From: Byssothecium circinans
Taxonomy: Eukaryota > Ascomycota > Dothideomycetes > Pleosporales > Massarinaceae
Assembly: GCA_010015675.1 (NCBI GenBank)
Contig: ML976991.1
Span: 277,400 to 341,399, forward strand
DNA: 64,000 nt
Reading direction: 5' to 3'
In this document: positions 42,480 to 54,003 of the stretch, in pieces
Position numbering within the stretch: position 1 is the first letter of the stretch
Layout: each line of letters starts with the position of its first letter
Notes under the pieces: generated by a model
Seen by the model: the letters and a program-made list of their open reading frames with translations, nothing else
Databases searched by the model: none
What the model was told of the DNA's origin: nothing
Position numbers and translations under genes: made by a program

Positions 42480-43900
42480 TACTTGCACTTACGTGTTTTT
42501 TGCTTAGTTACTACCGTAAGTTGCTATTTAAGCTCTTTAATACGCGCCTTTATAAGCGCTATATTATATAGTACTAACTTAGTGCCTTTAATAAGGTGCA
42601 AAAGCCTATCCTGCGCTATTCGTAGTAACTAAGTAATAGAATCACGTATAAACTTTAACTATAAGCTAAATTCACGTGTATTACTTAGAGTCCTTAATAG
42701 CTATAGCGTCTCTAGTAGTAGGGGTCCTAGTAGGGTGCGTATATGCATATTAAGATAATTAAGTACTACCTATGCGTTTAGAGGGACTAGCCCTATTACC
42801 TTAAATACCTTTTAATAGTTCTAAACCGTAAACACGCTTAAAAACGTGTTTTTAAAGGCTAGTAGGAACGCTTCCTTATTAATATAAAAAACGCGCTATT
42901 ACGCTAAGCCCTAAATAATATTAGAGTACTTGCGCTTAAGCGGCGAGAATAACACCACATTAAGCGGCTAGAGGATATGTGATGAGTATGGTAGCATATA
43001 GAGTGTAAAGGTCTTATTATTATAATAATAATCCTTAAAATCTTAATTAAGGTGGCTTTCATGGCTATCTAAAATTAGCAACTAATAGACGCTAATAGTT
43101 CTTACCTTTATATGCGCGTTAAAGTGCTTTAACTATATAAGACTAAGCTTATTAGTCATCTATCTATTCTCTAAGACTAAGAGCTTCTAATTACGTGGTA
43201 TATTAGCTTCCTAGTACTATAAAGAGATATAGACGCGTCCTTTATATATAATAAATAGTAGAGTGAATGTACTATTTAAATATATACTCTAGATATCTAT
43301 CACCCACTCCTTATCATCTAGCTAAACTATTGTAGGCCTTTCTTACTTCTCTAAGCTAGTAACTACTTTTATAGAGCTAATAATACCTATCTAAAAGCTA
43401 GTCTTATCAAAGTTATATATATCATTATTATGTACGCCGTACTTTACTTTAGTATCTTATATAAGCTTAAACCACGCGCTAACTACCTTAGGATCCTCCT
43501 ATAGAGCTTTCTAATAGTCCTTTAAATGATTCTAGGCTGTTTATAATAGTTCTAAATAGTTTATAAACTATTCTACCTAGTTAACGCCCACCTTCTTACT
43601 ACCCCGCTTGCGTAGTAGTTTATTCGCCATATCTAACACTTTGCCTAACGTAGGCGCAAATCCTTGCGAATTAAGGTTAAGGATATATTAGATAAGCGTA
43701 TCCTCTTCAGTCAGGGACAGTTTTAAACGGTTTGGAACAGCATTTAGTTGAAAGGTAATTCCATTAATGCGGTCAGAGAGGCTCTAATAACGAACGTTAA
43801 AAGCTTTAGCAGCGCGTCAAAGGCTTGTAAATTAGCCTAAATAGTAAGCTTGAAGGGCAAGCTTAATCCTGCCTTCTTATTAAATAAGTAACGCGTTTGT
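42480..43900 (-). pseudogene. Fot1/pogo transposase relic
   Basis: The minus-strand translation gives an HTH/CENP-B part (LTEEDTLI, LNLNSQGFAPTLGKVLDMA) and a DDD core: DIYNFDKTSF, LLILDSHESH and MLPYSSHILQPLNVVLFSPL. The first motif has E to K and the third D to N, both G-to-A changes. Many TAG stops occur. It is the same superfamily as element B, but its own lineage by terminal repeats. Confidence 0.85.
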
Positions 43901-43992
43901 TAGTTGAGGTATTTTATAATAAGTGTAGTGTTAGTGTTGCTAAGGAAAAGTAGCTATCTTAATAGTGTAGCTATCTTGATAGTGCTTTATAT

Positions 43993-44523
43993 TATAAACT
44001 TAGCTTTCTTAGCCTTCTATCTACTTGTAATAGCTATAACTCTAGCTACTAAATTAGCCTAAATAGTAAGCTTAAAGAGTAAGCTTAGTTCCTTCTTACT
44101 AAGTAAGTATTATATTTATTAGTTAAGGTATTTTATAATAAGTATAGTATTAGTATTACTAAGGAAAAGTAGCTAGCTTAATAGTACTTTATATTATAAA
44201 TATAAGTATTTTAAAAAAAGTAATACTATAGAGTTTAATTTTATAGTAAACTAGAATAGTTTAAAACTATAAAAAGGTAAAAGTAAAAGGTAAATATAAA
44301 GTATAATAACTAAATATCTAGTACTATAGTAACTATAGTAAGGCTAAGTATAATATAAGAACTTATTAAGCTAATAAAGAGGGTTCTTTTAAGTTAGAAG
44401 CTAGTATTTAGTCTATTATATTAAATAGTAATATAGATAATAATAAGGATAGTTAAGTAAGTTAGTATTGCTAAGGAAAACTAGCGCGCTTAGTAGGGTA
44501 GCGCGCTTAGTACTGCTTTACGT
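43993..44523. mobile_element. Fragments of related pogo elements, one inverted
   Basis: 44040-44205 repeats, in the same orientation, the last 160 bp of the preceding element. 44205-44523 matches the reverse complement of its first 450 bp with deletions (AAGAGGGTTCTT, AAGTTAGTATTGCTAAGGAAA). This ends in two 17-bp units of another type (TAGCGCGCTTAGTAGGG form) and GCTTTACGT before TA at 44524-44525. It is the decayed end of a second, inverted, deleted copy. Confidence 0.75.
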
Positions 44524-45141
44524 TATTAGCTAAGTTACTAAGATAAATATTCTTCGTAATGGAAGAGCTCCGTAGCTTAGTTTGCCTGCACCAAAAGCAC
44601 CTCCGTATCGCTCCACATGTCAAAATTCTAAAGCGGTTTGACGATACAGGCCTAAATCTTGGAAAATATCACAATATCTTGTCTTGACTACTCATCTCCA
44701 ATGCCTGGCCCACGTGGGCGGGACTTCTCGGGCGGATGGCTTGGTACGCTCCATCATCTGGCTTAGGGTCCGCTCGCCAAGGGCGGACCAAGACCCCCGC
44801 AACGACATTGTTCACCATCACTATCAACACAGCCCATCTTGGACTCCATGTCGACTGTTAGGATCCTCGAACTTGGTGGACCACGATGTAAACATCTGAG
44901 AGCGAATTCGTCAAGAGCTAGGCTTGGTTGTGGAATAAGGATAGGTTGGACAAGACGATGGATGCGAGTTTGGTTCTTGACATGCTCGGCAGTTACGTAT
45001 GGAGTGGTGACAACACTTGTCTCTCTCCCTAGGTAGAACTACGAGATGATAAATATGCACAAGTCTTCCGCTCTCCAATTACGCAATTGAAGTCTCGTGG
45101 ACTTCAGTTTCTCAATATCGTTATCGGATTCTGCAGTCAAA
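44524..45141. promoter_or_regulatory. Upstream region of the phosphate symporter gene
   Basis: This 618-bp stretch is of normal composition right after the RIPed block. It contains CCCACGTGGGCG (44708-44719), whose CACGTG core equals the E-box bound by Pho4/NUC-1-type factors, which is notable upstream of a phosphate transporter. No coding frame was supported. Confidence 0.5.
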
Positions 45142-46984
45142 ATGGCGGCACTCGGCATGTTCGATTACATCTTCGCCTTCGGGCTCATCTTTGCCTTCCT
45201 CGACGCCTGGAACATCGGAGCCAACGATGTCGCCAACTCTTTCGCCACATCCGTTTCCTCTCGCTCTCTGACGATGAAGCAAGCCATGTTCATTGCCACA
45301 ATCTGCGAGTTCGGCGGCGCTGTATTGGCTGGATCTCGTGTTGCGGATACGATCAGGAACAAGGTCATTTCTGTCAGCGCTTTTGAGAGTAATCCTTCGA
45401 TGCTTATGCTGGGGATGCTGTGTGCGCTTGTTGGGTCGTCACTATGGTTGACTCTTTCTACGAAGATTGGACTTCCTGTTTCGACTACGTGAGTACCATG
45501 GTACACGTTATCTTAATATGGAGGGTAGTGACTGACCCAATACCAGACACTCCATTGTCGGTGGGATTATCGGAGTCGGTATAGCTGCGATCGGGGCCAA
45601 CGGTGTACAGTGGGGCTGGAAAGGAGTCTCCCAGATCTTCGCCGCTTGGTTTATTGCACCCGCCATCTCGGGAGCCTTCGCGATCATCGTCTTCCTCATC
45701 ACCAAGTACGGTGTGCTTCAGCGAAAGAACCCACTGCGAGCCGGTCTATGGATGATCCCAGCTTATTTCGGCGTCACGGCTGCCATATTGACAATGGTTA
45801 TCGTATGGAAGGGTGCTGCATCTTTGGACTTAGATGACTGGACAGCTGGACAAATCGTCGGCTGCGTCTTCGGCGTCGCTGCTGGGGTTGTGCTCGTCTA
45901 CGCCATCTTTCTCCTTCCATTCCTGCATCGTCGACTCGTCATGGATGACTGGACGCTGAAGAACTGGGAGGTAATTAAAGGGCCGCTACTCTGGAAACGC
46001 GGTCCCGTTCCTGAGGTCCCAGAAGGTGTCAAGGCAGAGATCGTGCAGGACTATTACCGTGGACACGCCAACCCACATACCAACCCCATTCTAGCCAATG
46101 CCATACCCGCAGATCCCAATGAACAGCAAGCCGATTTAGAGAAACACAAAGATACCATAGGCCCAATCGGCGAAAGCGAATCGTCTACCTCCTTGCCACA
46201 CGAAGTAGAAAATGCACCAGAAGCCCCACAGCTCTCCCAGCAGGAGGCATATCGGGCGCAAGCATACAAATACTCCGCGCTCAGCATTCAAGGGATGTGG
46301 GCGCGTGCGAAATACTTCTTCTTCCGTGGTGTTGAGCGTGACGTTGTTGCTGAGCAGGTCGGTTCTAATGGCAAACCTAAGGGCTTTGCTGCTTCCTTCC
46401 TCGCCAAAGACCTGCAGAAGATGCATAAGCATGTTCCCCATTATGATAACAAGACTGAACATTTGTACTCTTTCCTTCAAGTCATGACTGCAGCGACTGC
46501 TAGTTTTGCTCACGGCGCAAACGATGTCTCCAATGCCATCGGACCTCTCTCAGCAATCTATCTGATCTGGCAGTCCGGCGAGACTTCGTCAAAATCTCCT
46601 GTTCCGATTTGGATCCTCGTATTTGGAGGTGCAGCTATCTCCATTGGTCTTTGGACCTACGGCTACAATCTCATCATTAACCTCGGGAACCGGTTGACCC
46701 TCCACTCGCCGTCGCGAGGCTTCTCTATGGAACTGGGCGCGGCATTGACTGTCATCCTGGCAACTCGTCTTGGCCTTCCAATTTCGACAACCCAATGTAT
46801 CACCGGCGCCACGGTCGGTGTGGGCTTGTGCTCTGGTACTTGGAGAGCGATCAATTGGCGGATGATTGGCTGGATCTATATGGGCTGGGTCGTCACGCTT
46901 CCTGTTGCTGGTATCATCTCTGGTGGCTTGATGGGTATAATTATTAACGCTCCTCGTTGGGGTTTACAGCCCAGTGAGATCTGA
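45142..46984 (+). CDS. PHO89: Sodium/phosphate symporter of the PiT family
   Basis: Exons 45142-45488 and 45547-46984 (58-bp intron) give 594 aa. Both PiT signature repeats are present: DAWNIGANDVANSFATSVSS near the N-terminus and FAHGANDVSNAIGPLSAIY in the C-terminal half. Repeated GLPVSTTHSIVGG and GLPISTTQCITGA also occur. About ten membrane helices surround a large hydrophilic central loop of about 200 residues. The protein imports phosphate with sodium at the plasma membrane; fungal orthologues are pho-4 and PHO89, induced by phosphate starvation. The start at 45142 (TCAAAATGG) fits homologues better than 45097. Confidence 0.95.
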
Positions 46985-48619
46985 TCGGCCATGGATATCT
47001 CATTCGCGTTCTCCTCCATAGCCAGCCACCTAGTAAGATAACGAGTAGACTGTACGCAGATGCCCGTTCCTTCGTTTTATATTTATACTATCTATAGGCC
47101 AATTGATATTAACGGGAGACTCGCGTTTTTAATTCCAGTGCACCTTCTTACTCTCCTCTTCCGACCCAGTGATTCCGTATCCGGTCTCGTTTTCCACCCA
47201 AGAGCTCACAACCCACCTAAATGTACCATCTCAACCACTGCCTATCAACCTGTTCCACCCATTTTCTCATTCAACCGAAGACTACACCACCACCTACCCG
47301 CGATTAGTCCAACAGTCCGGAACACAGAGCTGAAACCCTGGTCAACACCATAGATAGTTTCAATAAGACTGAAATACGAAGTGGCATGGTTCACTATAAT
47401 GATCTACGCTTGGAGGGTGAATATCCCTGCTATGACTTTCGGGTGAGTACCAGCAAGTTGCAGGAAGCATCGCACAAGCCTGAATATCTGTTTGGCCCAG
47501 GCACACTACACGATATGTAAACCTAGGCCAATGATGCCGAGGATTGTTGAAGGGATCCGATTAAAGCAGGCTTAAAGCCTAGGATGCTTTTGATATGCAC
47601 TACAGGTCGACAGGTGTCTGTCCAGTTTTACATGCCTTCCGCAATCGTGGAAAACGATCCATGGTCCAGAAAGGCGCCCACGCGGAAATGACTGCCTGAT
47701 GGGCGCGTTACCGCTCTGGTACCTGGATTGCACTTGGATACTATTTTACAAGTAATCAACCGCGCCGCTATGCATCCTCTTGATGCGTGATCATTGAATT
47801 GGGCAGTGTGGTGTCCATAGGGCCAAGTTATAGTTGACGCTCTTTTGGTTTGGGAGGATGCCGTTTTATAGTAGTTTTGGGTTTATTAGTTGATAATTAA
47901 CGGGGTTTGTATGTAGTTCAACGCGATGTTACGACCTTTGGGGGACTGTTTTGCGTGGATTAGCTCGTGTATTTACACTTTTAAACATGCACCACCAATT
48001 CAATTAAAAAATCACAACAACTACCACACGCTTCCAAATCGCCCAGAAATGCACAATATAAACCCCAGAATATACTCCTAACTACCACATGAGTTTGAGT
48101 TAATTCTATCCACGTTGTGGAAGTGACGTCCCTCCTATTTTGCTGCCGGATGCGTTGTGCCGGAGACCGGCAATGGAGAGCGACACATTTTGGAGAAAAC
48201 AAACGCGAGATACGCAGAAGACGAATCGGAGTATGCAATTATTACAATAAAAAGAACAGAGTGTTATTATGCAGAACAGATAACAGATTACAAGATCAAG
48301 ATAATGCCGTTATTAAAGACTCCCAGGACAGCAACAGCCACCCGACAGCGGCTCGTACTAACTATACGACCCCATACCAATTATAGAACAATCACCATAG
48401 TAAAAGAACACATACGTGCATTGCAGATATATCCAAACGCTCATTTATTCATCCTACCACCTATTCATACACCGCTAACCTCAAAACCCTAGCCAACCTA
48501 CCACCCAAGTCAACGACCTGATGTTCCACATGTACAGATGCACCCAGCCCAACTAAGCATACACACTTTTAGAGATCGAGAGAGAACTAGATGCGGTATT
48601 GCGGATAGTAAGAAAATAT
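46985..48619. other. Convergent intergenic region
   Basis: About 1.6 kb between the ends of PHO89 and KGD2. It has a pyrimidine-rich part (47060-47350) and an A+T-richer part; short frames there (for example 48117-48492) lack motifs. I see no gene or RNA. Confidence 0.4.
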
Positions 48620-50303
48620 CTAACCGAGAAGCATCTTTCTCGGGTCTTCAATGAACTCCTTGACCTTGACAAGGAATGTGACGGCTTCCCTTCCGTCAAG
48701 CAGACGGTGGTCGTAGGTGAGAGCGAGGTACATCATCTGAACGAATTTTAGCACATGTGTAAATTGAAAGTAAGGGGAACGATGAACTTACCGGCCGGAT
48801 CTTAATTTCGCCGTTCACGACAACGGGCTTGTCCTTGATGGCATGGAGACCCAAAACAGCAGTTTGGGGCAGGTTGATAATCGGGGTACCCATTAAGCTG
48901 CCGAAGACGCCACCGTTGCTGATGGTAAAGGTTCCTCCGGCCATATCCTCGATGGTGAGCTTGTTATCTCTGGCCTTCCTTCCAAGGTCGGCGATGGACT
49001 GTTCGATCTGCACCATATCTTGAGACTCAGCGTTGCGCACAACGGGAGTGACTAGGCCCTTCTCCGTGGCAACGGCGACAGAGATATCGACGTAGTCGCG
49101 GTAGACAATGGTATCGCCGCCGTTCGGCCCCTCAATGGAGGCGTTGACCGCAGGTATCTCCTTCATGGCGAGGATGCAGGCGCGGGAGAAGGCCGACATG
49201 AAACCAAGCTTTACGCCCTGCTTCTTTAGAATTTCGTCCTTGTACAGCTTGCGGAACTCCATGATGGAGGACATGTCGACCTCGTTGAAGGTGGTGAGGG
49301 CGGCGGCTGTGTTCTGCGACTGCTTGAGACGCTCGGCGATTCGGAGACGCATGCGGTTCATCTTGACGCGACGCTCTTCGCGGTTTCCGGGCGCAGGAGT
49401 GGACTTGGACTCAGACTCCTTGGGCTTTTGCTCTTTCGGCGGAGAAGGCTTTTGTGGCGGGCGAGCGGGTTTGGACTCTTGCTTAGGAGGCTCCGGTTTT
49501 GACCCCTCTTTCGGCTGAGACTTTTCCTGCGGCTGCTCTTGCTGGCCCTCGGGTTGCGACGAAGTCTCTTGCTCCTTCGGCGCAGGCTCCTTGGGCTCAT
49601 CCTTTGCCTCTTGCTTTTGTCCGCCTGATGGCTCGCCTCCCAGCTCCAGCTTCACAAGATCTTGTCCAACCGTGACGGTGTCCTCCTCATTGACCAAGAA
49701 TTCCTTGATGGTACCAGCTTCGGGCGCATTGACAGACACATCGATCTGGCCCATGTTAATACTAAGCCATCTGTGATGCTCGAGATGTGTACCTTGTCCG
49801 TCTCGATGGTGGCAATCTCCTCGTCCGCTTCGACAAAGTCGCCGACCTCTGCAGCTTGTCAGCGCACGTCCGCATGGTAGGACACGAGCCGCTCACGTTT
49901 TGACCATTGCTTCAGTGTTCCTTCTGTGATGGATTCGGCCATCTGTGGCACTTTAACCACGGTATCAGCTGTTGCTAAGTCAGTCCCCGATTTTCATAGC
50001 GTTATCCAGGCGCGTGTACCATAGCTTCGTGACTGTGAAAGGAAGGCGACGTGGTTGGGGGCGAGCTGTCCGGGTCGTCTGTAGTCGCATTAGTCATTGT
50101 ACCGTCTTCCAGCATTCCAATGGCTGCACCGACTTTGAGAACTGGCTCAGCAGACCTGAAGACGTCGCTCTTGAGACGGCGGAATAGCTGCGTGTCGCAT
50201 TGCAGGTTGATAGCCGGGCAAATCTTGACGAGGCGCGAAGAAGTGGCTGGGATCGCAACGGCGCTGAAGCCACGAGACGGCGGAGACACTGCTGGCCAGA
50301 CAT
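48620..50303 (-). CDS. KGD2: Dihydrolipoyl succinyltransferase, E2 of 2-oxoglutarate dehydrogenase
   Basis: Five exons (50156-50303, 49897-49968, 49793-49848, 48792-49745, 48620-48736) keep frame and give 448 aa. Exon 1 encodes an Arg-rich mitochondrial presequence ([20 protein letters not shown]). The lipoyl domain has [18 protein letters not shown] and ETDK, whose Lys should be lipoylated. A Pro/Lys/Glu-rich linker of about 90 residues follows, then the catalytic domain with the active site [14 protein letters not shown]. No peripheral-subunit-binding domain is seen, as in other fungal KGD2. It transfers succinyl groups to CoA in the mitochondrial matrix (TCA cycle). The first intron's donor (GTCTGC) is non-standard and the least certain junction. 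Confidence 0.93.
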
Positions 50304-50575
50304 CGCGGACGGCAGACAGCGAGCAACTGAGGAGATGGGGGATGGAGAAGATGTGAGATGACTATTCTGCGGGAATTGATTGATTGACGGAGACTGGTCA
50401 GGGTTGATGGAAGAGCTCTGTCATCCGTCCAACCGGAAACGCACTAGCACCGCTTGCATGAACGTCGACGTCGTGCCCTCATCACATCGCGAGGACCAGC
50501 CATTGCGCCCGCGGTCCAACTAGCTACGACGCGAAAACCCACGAAGATACTCCCGCTGCGGCGCTCACAGTCGCA
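50304..50575. promoter_or_regulatory. Bidirectional promoter, KGD2 / NDUFB9
   Basis: Only 272 bp separate the start codons of two divergently transcribed mitochondrial genes, so regulatory DNA is likely shared. No specific site is named with confidence. Confidence 0.55.
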
Positions 50576-51095
50576 ATGAGCTCCAAGACGACCGTCCTGT
50601 GAGTGCCCGCCCGCCGCGTCTACCCCCGGTGACGAATGCACACCACGAATGCAAATGCTAACGGGCTACAGTCGCCTCTACCGGCGCTCACTGAAGCTTG
50701 CCCTTGACTGGGCCGTCCACCGATATCTCTGGCGGGGCCAGGCCATGTATATTCGCTCGCTCTTCGAGGCCAACAAGCACGTCACCGAGCCGCGCATGAA
50801 GCGGGTACGCATCACGGATGAAGAATAAAACATGAGGGCACGACTGACGGCTGCAGGAACTGATCAAGGAGACCGAGGGCCTGCTGGAGAAGTGGAAGCA
50901 CCCCGACCCGTACCGCCCGCCCACGGCGCCTGGAGGTGAGAAGGCAACGCATATCAAAATGGTAGAAGCTAACAATACCAGGCTCAAAATACGAGCGCAA
51001 CCTACCAGCCCCGATTCTGGATCGTATGTATTTATCACCTCTGCTGCTCTGTTGTGATGCTAATCGTTGCAGCTCCTCCGAAAATGATCTTGTAG
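50576..51095 (+). CDS. NDUFB9: NADH:ubiquinone oxidoreductase B22-like subunit (LYR protein)
   Basis: Five small exons (50576-50598, 50672-50804, 50857-50935, 50982-51023, 51073-51095) keep frame and give 99 aa. The LYR motif is formed across the first intron (RLYRRSLKLALDW), followed by WRGQAMYIRSLFEANK, ETEGLLEKWKHPDPYRPP and GGSKYERNLPAP, all typical of the complex I B22 subunit. LYR proteins bind the mitochondrial acyl carrier protein. The many introns for so short a gene match other fungal orthologues in style. Confidence 0.9.
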
Positions 51096-51703
51096 GGGAG
51101 GAGAGGCGGGTTTGTACATATATCGCAGGACTACAGATTCATAGACGGTTTCTAGCAATCTAAGCAATCTAGTTAACTGAAACTATTTCGTGCTATCATG
51201 ATTGCTGACATCTTTCCAACATGGGACGAATCTACAGCCGCACAATTCAATTGCAGGTTATGAGTTATTTGTCAACATCTTTATCATTCAAGAGCGCCTC
51301 TCTATCCGACTGCGACCCTTCCGTCACTATATGAATTGTCGTGAGCTGCAGATGTGTGAAATGGCGCGATTTTGTATGCTGTATCGCAATTGAGACAGTC
51401 GACGATGATGTCGATCCAGCGGCGCAAAAGTACGAAGCACCAAAAGAGAACAGCTGATGCGACAGACTATATGTCAGTTGCGACCCGAACCGAAAAGACA
51501 AAAGGCGGTGAAGCAAAACAAAACAAAAAAAAAAGTCACAATGGAAGATGAAATGAAGTAATCCCTTAATTCTCATGAGCCACCCATCAGATGGGATAAT
51601 GTACAGCTCTGGTATTTAGACCCTAGAAAAGCCGTGAAACCGAGACCCAGACCCGAACCCCATTATCGTAAAGCAAAACACCAGACCCCAGAAAAGAAAA
51701 CGC
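51096..51703. other. Convergent intergenic region
   Basis: This 608-bp stretch holds the 3' ends of NDUFB9 and histone H2A. It has an A-rich run near 51520. No gene is visible. A histone stem-loop is not expected for polyadenylated fungal histone messages and was not seen. Confidence 0.4.
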
Positions 51704-52292
51704 TTAGAGCTCCTGTGAGAGGCCCTTGCCAGGCTTGGCCGTCTTCTTGGGTAGCAGATCTAGAAGAGTCAGTAGATGCGCGATAACTGTGAATGCGAGG
51801 CACTTACTCTGGTGAATGTTGGGGAGAACACCACCCTGGGCGATGGTGACGTGGCCGAGCAGCTTGTTCAACTCCTCGTCGTTGCGGATGGCGAGCTGGA
51901 GATGACGGGGGATGATACGCGTCTTCTTGTTGTCGCGGGCGGCGTTTCCAGCCAACTCGAGGATTTCAGCTGCCAGGTACTCTAGGACGGCGGCAAGGTA
52001 GACGGGAGCACCGGCACCGACACGCTGAGCGTAGTTGCCCTTGCGGAGCAGACGGTGGACACGGCCCACAGGGAATGCAAGACCGGCCTTGGACGAACGA
52101 CTGAGAAATGTTAGAAGCTGCAAATAAAAGAAGACGCGTCATATCAAAACAAAAAGACGCGTCAAAGCAAAGCAAAGCAAACATGGGAATAGAAGTCGCA
52201 ATGTCACGATGCGACGGGCTGTGCAGAGAGACTCACGATTGGGCGCTGGACTTGGAGCCGCTGGCCTTGCCTCCGGATTTGCCGCCAGTCAT
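51704..52292 (-). CDS. Histone H2A
   Basis: Exons 52237-52292, 51808-52100 and 51704-51759 give 134 aa. Sequence landmarks are [32 protein letters not shown], the acidic-patch segment [36 protein letters not shown] and the C-terminal SQEL. The SQ motif is the site phosphorylated on DNA damage in fungi, so this is canonical H2A serving also the H2A.X role. It pairs head-to-head with H2B. Confidence 0.97.
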
Positions 52293-52800
52293 TGTGAAAG
52301 AGGTTGAAGTTTGGGTAAAACTGGGTGATGAGTAAAGCGCTGTGTTGAAAATGGAGTACGGTCGGGTGGGCGTGGTGTGGTGTGGTGTGGTGGTCGAGAG
52401 ATGGAGGAAGTCAGGCCGTTCGGGCGGGGGGCGCTGCTTATAAGGACGGCGCGGCGTGTTGTGGTGCGCGAGATCAACTTTCCCGGCCTCACTAGCGCGC
52501 CTTGCTCCTTGCTCTGCAACATCGAAACGCTCTGCTCGCTCAGAATCACGTTTGACGTTCGCCGCGCTCGCTTAGCCCCCCCCAACTCGCGGGCTGGCAG
52601 CGACGCCCCGCACGGGCCAGGCAGGCGCGCCGGATCACAACAGCGCGCGCGCAGCCCATAAGTAGCCGCGCCCCCCGCCGTCGACCACTTCTCTCCTTCA
52701 TCTCGACACTCCACCCGCACCACCGCATTTCACTCACCCAGCCACTAGCCATCACCACCAGCTCTTCCTTCCGCCCTTCCAGCTCCACCACACGCTCAAA
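52293..52800. promoter_or_regulatory. Bidirectional promoter, histone H2A / H2B
   Basis: 508 bp lie between the divergent H2A and H2B start codons. The centre is G+C-rich (GCGCGC runs near 52640) and the H2B side has CT-rich leader sequence. This arrangement gives matched S-phase expression in fungi (established for H2A/H2B pairs). Confidence 0.75.
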
Positions 52801-53322
<522 letters not shown>

Positions 53323-54003
53323 GGGGTCATGACGCGCTTTCTTTGGGTTTCTTTCTTCTTCCACCATGGTTGAAGACGGTTATGGGGTCGGTGTTCATGG
53401 GTTTCATTAATGCGATCATGGGACGGTTTGTTTGTCTGTTTGGGCCCAGTCCGGTCTGACTACGGGGGTCCGATATCCGAGGTTGTATAGTATACCACTG
53501 CCTCAAACGAATCAATTCTTCCATCTTGCCCTTCTGTCTGGTACTGTGACTCACTCTTTCAAGTCCATTTCATCTACTTTCATCACATTCCCTTAACCTT
53601 TATTCCTACCATTTCCCTTTTGACGTCATCTATGGTGATTTAGATGCGCATCTCAACACCTCACACGTGTTGCATACGGCATCAACACGCCTCGAGCAGC
53701 ATGACCACCTCCATGCGCCTCCAACCTCACGATAATCGAGAAAAAGAGGCCGCCGGGAACCAAAAATCCATTTTCCACATTTATAGTGCAGTTATGGTCG
53801 GGCTTGGCCTACGCCACGTTTGGCAAGCAATTGTATTTGCATGTACCGCACCCGGAAGAGGCGGAATTTGCGGACATCTAACAAAACACCGTGGTCCATG
53901 ACATGCAATAGCCCGAGCACTCCATCTGCGCCAAACGCCCCTTGCCAACGGCTTTGTTCCGCAGCGCACCAATATAATATCGACGTAACTAGACCTCATT
54001 CCG
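53323..54003. other. Convergent intergenic region
   Basis: This 681-bp stretch lies between the ends of H2B and ATG4. A long T/G-rich H2B 3' region is followed by balanced sequence. Frames here are antisense or chance; none has support. Confidence 0.4.

Larger units (their letters stand above)
42041..43992 (-). mobile_element. RIPed Fot1/pogo transposon with 17-bp iterated inverted repeats
   Basis: This 1.95-kb element has TA at 42039-42040 and 43993-43994. The left end reads ACGTAAAG followed by eight exact-length 17-bp units CACTATTAAGATAGCTA (42049-42184). The right end has two inverted units and AGTGCTTTATAT. CTTTTCCTTAG adjoins the units on each side. The minus strand carries a dead transposase. 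The terminal layout is the same as in the 22.2- and 60.7-kb elements. Confidence 0.88.
29160..44523. repeat. A+T-rich, RIP-degraded transposon nest (gene-free block)
   Basis: Composition drops sharply at about 29160 and recovers at about 44525. The sequence is dominated by TTA/TAG/CTA words, CpA is depleted, and relic reading frames are broken almost only by TAG and TAA. This is the pattern of RIP, which mutates C to T in CpA of duplicated DNA in ascomycetes. Individual elements, nested three deep, are listed separately. No intact host gene is present. Confidence 0.9.

Noticed and set aside
21941..44523. Possibility of a giant Starship-type element spanning the repeat zone
   Set aside because: No tyrosine-recombinase captain (DUF3435) or cargo genes are visible; smaller elements with their own target duplications explain the structure.
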